Below, one piece after another: positions 1 to 9,891 of a stretch of DNA of 40,539 bases. The translations under genes were made by a program, and so were the position numbers. Every line of letters begins with the position of its first letter. Position 1 is the stretch's first letter. Source of the DNA: Saprospiraceae bacterium (GTDB taxonomy: Bacteria; Bacteroidota; Bacteroidia; Chitinophagales; Saprospiraceae); assembly GCA_022448955.1 (NCBI GenBank), contig JAKVCU010000084.1, positions 1 to 40,539 of the forward strand, given 5' to 3'. Below the pieces are notes generated by a model. That model did not search any database and had not been told where the DNA came from. It saw nothing but the letters and a program-made list of their open reading frames with translations.

Positions 1-713
1 TGCCGTTGCTGTACCTTGATAATTGATGGTAAGGGTACTATCAGAACAGATTAGATTACCAGCTGTAAATGCAGCTACCGGAGTAGGTAAAACCTCAATC
101 ATGAAAGTCGTATCGTAATCACAACCAATTTCAGAAAGAGAAATGGTCACACTATTCATACCAATGTTAGCTTGAGCAGGGTCAAATTGTCCATCCGTGG
201 AGATGATACCATCACCACTCCAAACTACGGGTTCTGTTGTAGATTGATTATTGATAACTAAGTCTAACGGAATGACATTATCAGTAGAACAAATCAAACC
301 GGGATCGATCAAATCAAAAGTAAGGACTGGACACGGCAGTGCATTACACTCGCCAATTGCAGGCCCATAGGATCCTCATATAAAAATATACGAATGGTTT
401 CGGCTGCTTCTAGGCCAGTATTAGCACTAGCAAAAGAAGCTCCGCCATAATCATAAAAGCTAACAGGGTCCTCTGTTCCAAGTATAGAACTAATCGGGGC
501 ACTAACTGCACCTTGTTCTACTACGCAGTCACAAGGTAGTAGGGTCTCTAAAGATGTAGTTGGTGGGATTTTACTTTGCAAAAATGATTGAGGGAATAAC
601 CAATCTTCTAGGCTTGGCTTTTGCCAAATAGATACATTAGAAAGGTGTTGACCAAAAATGCTTGAAGAGTATAGTAAAAAAGTACACCATACAATTAGTG
701 CAGACATTTTCAT
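1..713 (-). CDS. Secreted PKD-like repeat protein, N-terminal part, frameshifted and cut by window edge
   Basis: The gene reads leftward and runs off the window. An ATG at 713 (MKMSALIVW...) starts a clear Sec signal peptide ending near ...SSSIFGQ; upstream codons in the same frame lack a signal-peptide character, so this start is preferred. About 115 residues follow in one frame to position ~370. Then the coding character switches: the first frame runs into a stop at 309, while the next frame is open all the way to position 1 and reads like a Bacteroidota adhesin (paired Cys, TPVAAFTAGN, ICSDSTLTINYQGTA), typical of PKD/gliding-type repeat proteins. Adding one G to the GG at 370-371 joins them as ...FLYEDPYGPAIGECN. 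The function is unknown; a large cell-surface or type IX-secreted protein is likely by inference. The frameshift may be a sequence error or a real lesion. Confidence 0.7.
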
Positions 714-861
714 TTTATAAGGGTTTTTAGTTCTTGTTTTAAATTCTGTAGCAAGGTATATGTTCACTAAAAAATTTTATTTTTTGAAAAAACCCAAAGG
801 TGTTTATTAATTTTTGAGTGATTTTACCAAATAACTTATAAGTAAGGAAGGGAAGCTTTTA

Positions 862-869
862 TATATTTG
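862..869 (+). promoter_or_regulatory. Candidate -7 element for the YfcC gene
   Basis: TATATTTG matches the Bacteroidota -7 consensus TAnnTTTG and lies 20 nt before the ATG at 890. No good TTG-type -33 element is seen at the expected distance, so the call rests on the -7 match and position only. Confidence 0.4.
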
Positions 870-889
870 GGATTCATTAAAAGAAAGAT

Positions 890-2290
890 ATGACGGCTAT
901 TCGGAAAAAATGGTATGAGCGTATTCCTCATCCTGTTGTTATGCTTTTTGCGATCATTGTATTTGCTGCGATCTTAAGTTATCTATTGCCTGCTGGAGTT
1001 TATGAAAGAGAACTGATAGATGGGCGGCAAAGGGTAATTCCTGGATCCTACAAAAATATTACCTCTACACCCGTTAGCTTTTTGGATATGTTTAAGGCAT
1101 TACCTATGGGGTTTAAGACGGCTTCTGATATTATTTTTGTAGTCTTAGCATCAGGCATTATGTTTGGCATATTAGAAAAAGCAAAGATGGTAGAGAATTC
1201 AGTGGGTACAATAGTGAAAAACTTAGGTTTGGAACGCAAGTATTTCATCGTAGTGATTATGACCTTCGTATATGGATTCTTAGGTGTTGCAATTGGATAT
1301 GAGAACAATATAGCGATGGTACCTATTGCTGCGGTCATGAGTATGGCATTGGGGGGAGATTTGGTTCTAGCGGCAGGTATTTCAGTGGGCGCTATCACTG
1401 TTGGTTTTGGGCTTTCGCCAATAAACCCATACACGGTTGGTACGGGGCATACGATTGCAGAGATGCCTTTATTTTCTGGGTGGATGCTTCGATCTGTAGT
1501 TTGCTTTTTTGCATTAGCTCTTTTAGCTTATTACAATGTGCGGTATTTCAAAAAAATAAGTAAGGATCGTTCGAAGGGTTTAGGAGAAGGCTTAGATGAA
1601 AGTGGGTTAAAGCTATCGCAAAAATTGGAGACTTACAGAATTACATCCAATAACTGGTTGTTAATCGGTATTTTCTTTGCTGGTATTGTGCTAATGTTAT
1701 ATGGAGTATTTACTTACCATTGGTATCTCAAAGAGATTGCTGCCATTTTTGTGATGATTGCGATTGCAAGTGGTATAGCAGCTAGGATGAGTGGAACAGA
1801 AATAAGTGAAACGGCCTTGAAATCTATAGGTGTTGTTGCACCAGGAGCTTTTATGGTAGGTTATGCAACCAGTATCAAAGAAGTCTTGGAAATGGGTAAT
1901 ATCAGTGATACGATTGCCTTTAATCTGGCAGAGGTTTTGAGTGGCTTACCGATTTATGCTTCTGCGGTAAGTATGTCTCTTGGGCAATCGATACTAAACT
2001 TGATGATTCCATCCGGGAGTGGTCAAGCGCTCGCTACTTTACCCATTATGATTCCTTTAGGAGAAATTATTGGATTAACTCGCCAAACGACTATTCTGGC
2101 ATTCCAGATTGGAGATGGTGTCACAAATTTATTTAATCCAGCATTGGGAGGCTTGATTGCTATGTTAAGCTTTTGTCGGGTACCATTTGATCGATGGTTA
2201 AGATTTATTACGCCTCTAGCTTTGATGATTCTAGTTATGGCGTGGGTGTTTTTGATCTTTAGCGTCTATATTAATTGGGGTCCTATTTAG
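890..2290 (+). CDS. YfcC/DcuC-family membrane transporter
   Basis: The 466-residue protein is strongly hydrophobic with about 11-12 membrane segments, starting with one at residues ~15-35 (PHPVVMLFAIIVFAAILSYL) followed by the LLPAGVYER loop typical of the YfcC family (related to DcuC and ArcD-like carriers). Other family-like stretches are GYENNIAMVPIAAVMS (~144-160), GLSPINPYTVGTGH (~175-188), IPSGSGQALATLPIM (~378-392) and TNLFNPALGGLIAML near the C-terminus. Members are predicted ion-coupled carriers for amino acids, small peptides or dicarboxylates, but the substrate is rarely known. The next gene encodes an ArgE/M20 deacylase only 100 nt downstream on the same strand, so uptake of an acylated amino acid or dipeptide followed by hydrolysis is a reasonable inference. 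Confidence 0.85.
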   Translation: MTAIRKKWYERIPHPVVMLFAIIVFAAILSYLLPAGVYERELIDGRQRVIPGSYKNITSTPVSFLDMFKALPMGFKTASDIIFVVLASGIMFGILEKAKMVENSVGTIVKNLGLERKYFIVVIMTFVYGFLGVAIGYENNIAMVPIAAVMSMALGGDLVLAAGISVGAITVGFGLSPINPYTVGTGHTIAEMPLFSGWMLRSVVCFFALALLAYYNVRYFKKISKDRSKGLGEGLDESGLKLSQKLETYRITSNNWLLIGIFFAGIVLMLYGVFTYHWYLKEIAAIFVMIAIASGIAARMSGTEISETALKSIGVVAPGAFMVGYATSIKEVLEMGNISDTIAFNLAEVLSGLPIYASAVSMSLGQSILNLMIPSGSGQALATLPIMIPLGEIIGLTRQTTILAFQIGDGVTNLFNPALGGLIAMLSFCRVPFDRWLRFITPLALMILVMAWVFLIFSVYINWGPI

Positions 2291-2294
2291 AGAG

Positions 2295-2364
2295 TTTGTG
2301 AGGGGGAGACTTTGTGACTGTGTGACTGTGTGACAATGTGAGGATGTGATTTTGTGAGGGGGAG
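2295..2364. repeat. Period-8 TGTGANNN tandem array between transporter and deacylase genes
   Basis: Six consecutive 8-nt units, all beginning TGTGA, run from 2313 to 2360 (last three bases CTG, CTG, CAA, GGA, TTT, GGG), and a seventh in-register unit lies at 2297-2304. The 14-mer TTTGTGAGGGGGAG occurs at both ends (2295-2308 and 2351-2364). The array fills almost the whole gap between two co-oriented genes. Related TTTGTGACTGTGAGATTTT sequence occurs after hisF near 37289. Function unknown. Confidence 0.8.
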
Positions 2365-2390
2365 CATTTTTTGATTTTTTGAAAGAAATA

Positions 2391-3554
2391 ATGGAGATGA
2401 ATAAAGCAGCAGAAATTTTAAAAGATCTAGTAAGTTTTCCTGTGTTAGGAGGACAGAGTAATTTAAGTATTATCAAATATATTCAGGATTATCTGGATGG
2501 ATTCGATATTGAATGGCATTTGGTGGAGAAACCAGAAGAGAAAAAAACTTCCTTACACTGTCGTATCGGACCATCGGCTGATGGGGGAGTTGTGCTTTCT
2601 GGGCATACTGATGTGGTGCCTGTAGTAGGGCAAGAGTGGACGAGTAATCCATTTGAGCTAACTGATAAAGGTGATGGTAAGCTTTACGGCCGAGGTTCTT
2701 GCGATATGAAGGGCTTTATTGCTTGCTGTCTGGCTTGTGTACCAGAGATGGTAAAAGCAGATTTAAAACGGCCAATTTATTTTGCATTTTCTTATGATGA
2801 AGAGGTAGGTTGTTTGGCAGGACCTGCATTAGCAAAGGCTATTATGGATTTTTATGATGAAACGCCAAAGTATGCAATTATTGGTGAGCCTTCGTTAATG
2901 CAACCCATTATTGGGCAAAAAGGGATTACGGTATTTGAGACAACCGTCTATGGCTCAGCAGGGCATAGTAGTCGTATTAAGCAAGAAGTAAGTGCTATCC
3001 ATGAAGCTGCTCGTCTGATCATGTGGCTAGAAAATAAGATGGAAGAGTTGATCGAGGCAGGGCATACGGATGATCGTTTTATTCCCAATCATTCATCCTT
3101 ACATATTGGAACTATCCACGGAGGGATTGCACCAAATGTTATTGCAGATCAATGTGTATTCCATTGGGATTGTAGAACCATTCCTCGCGATGATGCTTGG
3201 AATATTTATAATGAATTTGAAGCCTACTGTAGACAAAGAGAGGAAATTATGAGAGAACGTTTTGCAGGAGCAAAAATAGAAACAAGTATGCATCATCCAC
3301 CTGTAGTACCGCTAAATACACCAGAAGAATACGAAATTGTTGATTTAGTGAAACGCCTTTCGGGTAATGATGATTTGCAAACAGTATCTTACGCTGCCGA
3401 AGCAGGCCAATTTGCGGAAGCAGGATTTCAAGCAATTATTTGTGGCCCTGGTTCAATTGCTCAGGCACATCGCGCTGATGAATTTATTGCAAAAGAAGAA
3501 CTGGATAGGGGCGTATTATTTTTGCAGAAGCTGATTGTAGAATTATCGGCATAA
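2391..3554 (+). CDS. argE: Acetylornithine deacetylase-like M20 metallopeptidase
   Basis: A 387-residue M20A-family enzyme, close to ArgE in length and motifs: it would remove acetate from N2-acetylornithine (or a related N-acyl amino acid) in the cytoplasm using two metal ions. Visible metal and catalytic motifs are SGHTDVVP (~70-77), YGRGSCDMKGF (~99-109), YDEEVGC (~136-141, catalytic Glu pair), IIGEPS (~157-162) and the C-terminal GPGSIAQAHRADEF, whose His is the last metal ligand. A dimerisation insert with GSAGHSSR is present. The reading frame is open from a TTG at 2379, but the ATG at 2391 (or 2397, MNKAAEILK) is the natural start. It follows the YfcC transporter. No other arg genes are nearby, so a role in arginine synthesis rather than peptide or acyl-amino-acid use is not proven. 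Confidence 0.8.
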   Translation: MEMNKAAEILKDLVSFPVLGGQSNLSIIKYIQDYLDGFDIEWHLVEKPEEKKTSLHCRIGPSADGGVVLSGHTDVVPVVGQEWTSNPFELTDKGDGKLYGRGSCDMKGFIACCLACVPEMVKADLKRPIYFAFSYDEEVGCLAGPALAKAIMDFYDETPKYAIIGEPSLMQPIIGQKGITVFETTVYGSAGHSSRIKQEVSAIHEAARLIMWLENKMEELIEAGHTDDRFIPNHSSLHIGTIHGGIAPNVIADQCVFHWDCRTIPRDDAWNIYNEFEAYCRQREEIMRERFAGAKIETSMHHPPVVPLNTPEEYEIVDLVKRLSGNDDLQTVSYAAEAGQFAEAGFQAIICGPGSIAQAHRADEFIAKEELDRGVLFLQKLIVELSA

Positions 3555-3716
3555 GAGATAGCATGGACAACTTTCTTTTCCGTTTCTGATATGCTTATCT
3601 TGATAAGATCGGATTTTACTTGCTTGTGCTATCTTGAATTTTTGTGTATTTACTTTTTCAACTTAATTCTTATCTATATCTTAAAATACTTCATTTTCAA
3701 TAATCAATGATATCGT

Positions 3717-6700
3717 ATGCAACGTCTTATATTTCTAATCTTAGGAACCCTCATGTATTGCACCTCGCTTTCAGGGCAAACTTCTGCTTTACAGCAAATC
3801 GAAAAATCACCGCTGAATGCTTTTTATAAGCCAGTAAAGTATCGAAATATTGGTCCTTTCCGTGGTGGACGATCAGTTTGTGCATCTGGTGTAGTTGGAG
3901 ATCCCTTGACTTATTATATGGGGACCACAGGTGGTGGTGTTTGGAAAACAGAGGACGCAGGCCAACACTGGCATAATATTTCAGATGGATTCTTTGGTAC
4001 GGGCTCTGTTGGAGCTGTAGCTGTTGCCACTAGCAATCCTAATATCGTATATGTGGGGATGGGAGAACATGCTCCTCGTGGGGTGATGACTTCTCATGGC
4101 GATGGTGTTTATAAATCTACAGACGCAGGTAAAACTTGGACGCATATTGGTTTGAAAGCTACACAGCATATTGCTCGTATTATCATTCACCCTGATAATC
4201 CAGATGTAGTGTATGTAGCGGCTCAAGGCCAATTGTATGGAGCAAATAAAGAACGTGGTATTTTCAAAACAACAGATGGTGGTCAAACATGGGAAAATAT
4301 CCTTTTTGTAAATGACCTTACGGGTTGTTCAGAGTTATCCATGAATTTGTCTAATCCAAATGAGTTATATGCGACCATGTGGGAACATCAACGCTTGCCA
4401 TGGAAAGTAGTCAGTGGAGGAGAAGGAAGTGGGGTGTATAAATCAACGGATGGCGGAAAAACTTGGAAAGAATTAAGAAAGGGCTTACCAGAGGAAAAAG
4501 GTAAAATGGCGATCTCTGTTTGCCAGTCTAATACCAATAAGATATATACCCTTATTGAAAGTGATTCGCAGCAAGAGAAAGGTGGATTGTTTGTTTCTAA
4601 TGATGCAGGCGATTCTTGGCGTAGAGTCAGTGCAGATCATCGTCTAATTCAGCGCTCATGGTATTACACGGAAGTGTTTGCGGATCCCAATAATGAAAAC
4701 GTCGTTTATGTACTGAGTGCTCCTGCTCTTCGTTCGATTGATGGTGGGAAGTCTTGGGAACGTTTGAGCGGAACACATGGCGATTATCATGATCTTTGGA
4801 TTAATCCTAGCAATTCTAAAAATCTTTGTATTGCCAATGATGGTGGTGCGGCGATTAGCTTTAATCATGGCAGATCATGGTCTACACAGCGCAATATGCC
4901 TACGGCTCAATTTTATCGTATTAGTGTGGATAATGGTTTTCCTTACCGTATTTATGGTGGTCAGCAAGACAATAGCTCTGTTTCTATTGCTCACCGAGAG
5001 CTAGGTTCCTACAGCATTAGCACCGATTCTTGGGCACCTTCGGCTGGTGGAGAAAGTGCATTTCTTAGCTTTTGATCCTGATCATCCAAGGTATGTGCTT
5101 GGTGGTAGCTACTTAGGTACGATTGAAGTATTAGACAACGAAGCGCAAGCGAGTACAAATATTATGGCTGCACCTATTCAGTATTTGGGTAGAGAGGCTA
5201 GAGATATGAAATATCGGTTTAATTGGAATGCTCCTATTATTTGGTCACAACATGATAATAATACCTATTATCATGCAGCTCAAATGATGCTACGTACGCG
5301 CGATATGGGTAAAACTTGGGAGGAAGTATCTCCAGATTTGACCCGCAATGACGATAGCAAGCAAGGCAATGGCGGTGGCCCTTATACCAACGAAGCAGTA
5401 GGTGCTGAAAATTATGGAACGATCAGCTATGTCATTGAATCTCCTCATGAGAAAGGGGTAATCTGGGTAGGTACAGATGATGGTTTGGTACAGTTAACTA
5501 AAGACAATTGCGATACTTGGACAAACGTCACGCCAAAAAGTCTAAAAGAATGTTTGGTAAATGCGATTGATGTTTCTCCACATGATGCTGGAACAGCTTA
5601 TATCGCTACCACTCGTTATAAGTTTAATGAGCATACGCCTAAGTTGATGAAAACCACGGATTATGGTAAAACTTGGAAAGATATCACAGGGAATCTTCCA
5701 AAAGATGCTTACACAAGAGTGGTTCGCGAAGACGAAAAAAGAAAAGGCTTGCTCATAGCTGGAACAGAGTTGGGGGTGTTTATTTCTTTTAATGATGGTC
5801 AGACTTGGGAAAACTTTAACCTGAATTTGCCCGTTACACCAATCTTAGACTTAAAGATCAAACATGATGACTTGATCATTGCTACTTCTGGTCGTTCTTT
5901 TTGGGTTCTGGATGACATGGGCCTCATTCGCCAACAAGATCGTACAAAAAGAGGCATTCGATTATTCCAACCAGAGGATGCATACCTAGCAAATGGTGGT
6001 AGTCAACTGAATCAAAGTAGAGAAAGTTTTGATGGTACAAATTCTCTAAGTGGTGTTAATCCTGCGAATGGAATTGTGATCTACTACTACTTACCCACAA
6101 AGATGGATACCACTGAATTGACGATGACGATCAAGAATGAAATGGGAGAAGTCATTAGAATCATTCGATCAGAAAGGGATGAAACTTACCAAGCTTACGC
6201 TGGAGGCCCTCCTGCCAAACCAACGATTTCTAAGAAAAAAGGCTTAAATCGTTTTGTTTGGGATATGCGTTATCCGATTATGAAAGGTGCCCCAACTGCG
6301 TATATTGAAGGGAGCTTCAGAGGCCACAAAGTTTCTCCTGGAACCTATACTATGGAGTTAAAAGCAGGAGACCAAGTCTTTGATTCTTCTTTCAAAATCT
6401 TAGCTAATCCATTATATGGCCTTAGTCACAAAGATTATGAAGAGTATGATAACTTTATGAAAACAGCAGAAGCGAATGTCAACGAGATGCACGATATGGT
6501 AAATAAGATGTTGAAAATGCGTAAGCAATTGAAAGGTTTGTCGAAAGACATAACAGATGCATCCTTAAAACAAGAAGCAAAAGCCTTAATTCAACAAATG
6601 AAAGATTGGGATGAGCATATGATTCAGCGTAAGTCTAAAGCTTATGATGATGTAGAGAATTTCAAAAATAAATTCACTGCCAATTATCTTTTTGCAATCA

Positions 6701-6879
6701 ATCATGCCGAAAGTGATATCCCTAAAGTCAATCAAGCTACTAAAGATCGTATGGCTCTACTAGATGCCAAATGGGCTGCCTATAAAAGTGAAGGTAAGCA
6801 AATTCTAAAAACAGCTATTCCTGCCTTGAATCAAAAACTGTGGGAGGCTGGTATGGGAGCCATTTGGACAGCTAAGTAA
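3717..6879 (+). CDS. Secreted BNR/VPS10-like beta-propeller protein, interrupted by a frameshift near 5070
   Basis: Two overlapping frames (3717-5075 and an open frame entered near 5070 and ending at 6879) together encode one ~1050-residue protein, the usual size of the Bacteroidota 'WD40/YVTN/BNR-like repeat' exoproteins often labelled glycosyl hydrolase. A signal peptide (residues 1-21, ending SLSGQ) precedes the family start [18 protein letters not shown]. Repeated BNR signatures of the type [42 protein letters not shown] and [13 protein letters not shown] form two propellers; the C-terminal ~250 residues hold a beta-sandwich ([19 protein letters not shown]) and a helical tail. The first frame ends GGESAFLSF-stop, the second continues [12 protein letters not shown], so homology-type continuity is exact across the break. 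The gene may be inactive, mis-sequenced or recoded. Enzymatic activity has not been clear for this family. Confidence 0.85.
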
Positions 6880-6884
6880 ATTAT

Positions 6885-6930
6885 AGGAAATAAAGTTTTC
6901 TATTTTTTTAAATAGAAAACTTTATTTCCT
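6885..6930. terminator. Bidirectional terminator, perfect 21-bp hairpin
   Basis: Arms 6885-6905 and 6910-6930 are exact reverse complements around a TTTT loop. The hairpin begins 6 nt after the stop of the BNR gene and ends 8 nt before the stop of the convergent GH13 gene, so it can end transcripts from both sides. Confidence 0.85.
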
Positions 6931-6937
6931 CACAAAA

Positions 6938-9607
6938 TCATCGGTTCACCCAAATCTTAAAACCTTTTGCAGGAATCGTGATTTGATGATTGCTACCTCT
7001 TAATTGAAGTAAATCGGCTTGATCTTTCACGCCATTGATATGATCAACTGCCGTATTATTACCGATTAATTGCCATTGACCTTTTGGCAAATTATGGATT
7101 TGAAAAGTAGATGGAGTTGTCGAAGCATTAATCAATATCATCACCTTATCATCAACGATATATCCCAACTGACTAGGATCTTCAGGTAGAATCCACTGAT
7201 AGTAGTCTGCTCCTGGCTGACTCGCTTGTCGGAATACTTTTCCATATTTGCTTAAACGGAAGCGGTTGAGCCCTTGCCAGAAAGCTTGCATATTTTTGTA
7301 ATCTGCGTAGCTATCTTTATCGGTAGCTGTGTTACCCACATTTTCCCAAATAAATTGATTAGCTAGACGTTGGTTGTAGGTATCACGCTTACCGTGGAGG
7401 TAGATTTTGTATCCGGCATTGGTCGTTTTGATCACTTCTTTGAGTGGTGCAGCGCCTTTACTACGCATAATTTCCGTACCACCGTGTAGTACAATGGGGC
7501 CGAGAGAAGTATAAAGCAGCGTAGCTGCGATTTTAAATTCATCTTCATGAACACCAAAACGACCATCATAATCCTTTAGCGCAAAACGATCAGCCAATGC
7601 CCAATTATCGTGAATATCTAAGTAGTTGATTCCACTATTTGGGGTTTTATCATCAGGGAATTGGCTAGACAGGCCTTTCATGACATTTTGCCTTTCGGCA
7701 AATTTCCCACCGGGCCATCCGCGAGATTCAATAGTAAAAGGATCGCCTTTAAAGGCATTTCTACTGTCATCTTGGAAGAAGGTGATCGGTGCATCTGCTT
7801 TGTACCAATCCCAGTCAGGGTTTGCTTCGTAAGCGGGATCGTTAGAGCCGATCCAAGCTTCTCCATATACAATTTTATCTTGGCCTATGGCTTCTTTGAG
7901 TGCAATTAATGTTTGCTCGTCCACTTGACCTGCAAGGTCAATTCTAAAACCATCCACTCCAAATTCATGGATGTAGTGTAGGCATTGATCAATCAACCAA
8001 CGCTGCGTCATTGGACGTTCTTCAAACTTTACCTCATTTCCAAAAGCACCAATATGTTGAAAATCTTTTGTGCGATAGTAATACAGTTTGTCCAATGCAT
8101 TAAAATGCAAATTCAGTTGAGTGCCATCCATATTTTCACCAGTGTGATTAGGCACAATATCTATGATCACAGCAATACCTTCATCGTGAAAAGCTTGAAC
8201 TAAATCTCTGAACTGCTCTCTTTCTGCCCCGTATTCTGTACCTTTTTTGCGGAAGCGATTTTCAACTGCCATGGCATGTGTTGTACGATAACCCCATTGG
8301 TAGTTTTCTTCGCTGATACCTTGTGAAATCATATATTCATCATCTTCAAAGGAAGCTTTCCAATCTTCATCAGGGAAATGTAAAAACTCTTGAATGGGCA
8401 TGAGGTGTAGCACATTGATACCTAGGTCAACCAAGTAATCAAAGCCTACTTTTTCACCTTTACTATTACGTAATCCTCTTTGATACATGGCAGGTAATGT
8501 TCCTTTTAAATCGTCTGAAACAGGAAGTTGATCTGTGAAATCTTGAACATGCACCTCATAAGCGATTACATCTTCCATCTGAGGAATGCCATTAGCTAGT
8601 TTGGTTGCTGGTTTAGTGGCTTGCCAAACTCTCGATTTACCTTGCGCATCAACATTTACACGTGCATAAGGATCAGAGATGTGTGTGTTTGTACTTTCGT
8701 AAAAATGACTGCCAGGTTCGTCAGGGCCATGTACGGTATAGTCATAGTAAATTTTATCTAACTTTTCAGGAACCAGGACGGTCCAAATTCCATTTTTGTG
8801 ATGAACTAAATCATAAGTCACAAAAGCCTCTTTATCGGTAGCTTCATGGTATAAGTATAGCTTTACTGCTGTTGCACGAGGAGCAAAAATAGCAAAGGAG
8901 GTGGTTGTTCCATTGATATTTGCACCAAGCGGGATGTCCGAGTACAGTGTTTTAAACCAAGCATCAAAAGAGCAGGTGGTTTTTAGCTCTAAATCTGGGA
9001 TTTCAAGAAAGTGGATACGCCTGATATCAATGTCTTTTTCTGGACTCAGTAAGGCATCATGGGCATTATGGGGGAGTACTGTAGAAATAGGAATATGCTC
9101 TCCTTTAGCATTCGTCAAGTGATAACTATCTGGATTTAAGGGGCGCTTTGCGCCATCAACGATAAGGTGGATTTGGCCAGAGGCCAAAAGTTCTGCTTGA
9201 AGGGAAGCAACGGCATAGCCAGACATATACTCTAAATTCCCAGCTTTTTCATTTTCTGATTCAGCAGGTGGAGACATCCAATCACCATTATTGATACGGA
9301 ACTTAAATTGAGCTAGTGGAGGCACCTTATCAAAATCTTTATTTGTCATGGATAACATCCAAAGGCCATCGCCAGAGCGCTTCAGTAGCCAATTATTATC
9401 ATCCATATTTTGATCCCAATTTCTAAAGGTACCCGTTACAGCTACACGATAGGGTTGGACAGTATACAGGGCTTCATCAAATAAGAAATAAAGTTTGTCA
9501 TTTTTGTGAGCATATCCTTGTAATCGTTCTTCATGATTAAAGGATTGAGCGGAAAGCGTAATGCTTAATAGCCACAAGATGAGGCTTGCAAAGATTGACT
9601 TTGTCAT
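6938..9607 (-). CDS. Exported pullulanase-like GH13 alpha-glucan debranching enzyme
   Basis: An 889-residue exported enzyme predicted to cleave alpha-glucans, most likely alpha-1,6 branches. A signal peptide covers residues 1-20 (ends LSAQS). Residues ~50-115 look like a glycogen-binding E-set domain (VAVTGTFRNWDQNMDD), residues ~225-320 like CBM48 (SFAIFAPRATAVKLYLY). The GH13 barrel follows with conserved region I DIVPNH (483-488), region II GFRIDLA with nucleophile D557, region III YGEAW with acid/base E583, and region IV DIHDN (664-668). The type I pullulanase motif YNWGYDP is here YQWGYRTTH (436-444), so substrate preference may differ. The C-terminal ~90 residues form the usual beta domain. 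The gene stands alone, convergent with the BNR gene; no SusC/SusD pair is in view. Location is periplasm or cell surface by inference. Confidence 0.88.
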   Translation of the reverse strand: MTKSIFASLILWLLSITLSAQSFNHEERLQGYAHKNDKLYFLFDEALYTVQPYRVAVTGTFRNWDQNMDDNNWLLKRSGDGLWMLSMTNKDFDKVPPLAQFKFRINNGDWMSPPAESENEKAGNLEYMSGYAVASLQAELLASGQIHLIVDGAKRPLNPDSYHLTNAKGEHIPISTVLPHNAHDALLSPEKDIDIRRIHFLEIPDLELKTTCSFDAWFKTLYSDIPLGANINGTTTSFAIFAPRATAVKLYLYHEATDKEAFVTYDLVHHKNGIWTVLVPEKLDKIYYDYTVHGPDEPGSHFYESTNTHISDPYARVNVDAQGKSRVWQATKPATKLANGIPQMEDVIAYEVHVQDFTDQLPVSDDLKGTLPAMYQRGLRNSKGEKVGFDYLVDLGINVLHLMPIQEFLHFPDEDWKASFEDDEYMISQGISEENYQWGYRTTHAMAVENRFRKKGTEYGAEREQFRDLVQAFHDEGIAVIIDIVPNHTGENMDGTQLNLHFNALDKLYYYRTKDFQHIGAFGNEVKFEERPMTQRWLIDQCLHYIHEFGVDGFRIDLAGQVDEQTLIALKEAIGQDKIVYGEAWIGSNDPAYEANPDWDWYKADAPITFFQDDSRNAFKGDPFTIESRGWPGGKFAERQNVMKGLSSQFPDDKTPNSGINYLDIHDNWALADRFALKDYDGRFGVHEDEFKIAATLLYTSLGPIVLHGGTEIMRSKGAAPLKEVIKTTNAGYKIYLHGKRDTYNQRLANQFIWENVGNTATDKDSYADYKNMQAFWQGLNRFRLSKYGKVFRQASQPGADYYQWILPEDPSQLGYIVDDKVMILINASTTPSTFQIHNLPKGQWQLIGNNTAVDHINGVKDQADLLQLRGSNHQITIPAKGFKIWVNR

Positions 9608-9720
9608 TTTTTTTGGTTGAATACGTTAATTATGATAGCGGATTCGAAGATAGCTAAAATTGCTTGGAAAGGAGATAACTCCCCTGTAGTCAAGTTTAGG
9701 TTATAAGTAGTTAGGCTAGA

Positions 9721-9847
9721 ACCTGCCTGTCAGCGGCAGGAAAGGGTATAATAAGGCAGACAGGTTTTAGCGTCCCTTCAAAAACCATGCGTAACTTTCC
9801 TATCCTCAGTTACTTATAATTTTCGAAGGGACAATTTTATTATACAA
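9721..9847 (-). repeat. Dispersed intergenic repeat, copy 1 (inverted relative to copy 2 at 21261)
   Basis: Read on the minus strand this element matches 21261-21394: both share TTGTATAATAAAAT, an exact 19-mer GATAGGAAAGTTACGCATG (here the complement at 9786-9804), then TTTTTGAA and GGAC, with about ten mismatches over ~80 nt, and both end in a small GC-rich hairpin (here CCTGCC/GGCAGG, 9722-9727 and 9735-9740). It occupies the gap between the GH13 gene start and the end of the DUF4173-like gene. No ORF is inside. Confidence 0.8.
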
Positions 9848-9891
9848 GCAATTTTGACTAGCCGCTTAAGCCTTAAATTTATGATTCAGGA

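Noticed and set aside
2295-2364. CRISPR array or iteron-type origin for the TGTGANNN repeats
   Set aside because: Units are only 8 nt with no spacers of CRISPR size, no cas genes or replication-initiator gene are near, and there are too few units for an origin call.
3070-3435. Small ORFs inside the argE-like gene on both strands
   Set aside because: They overlap the M20 coding frame that carries all metal-binding motifs.
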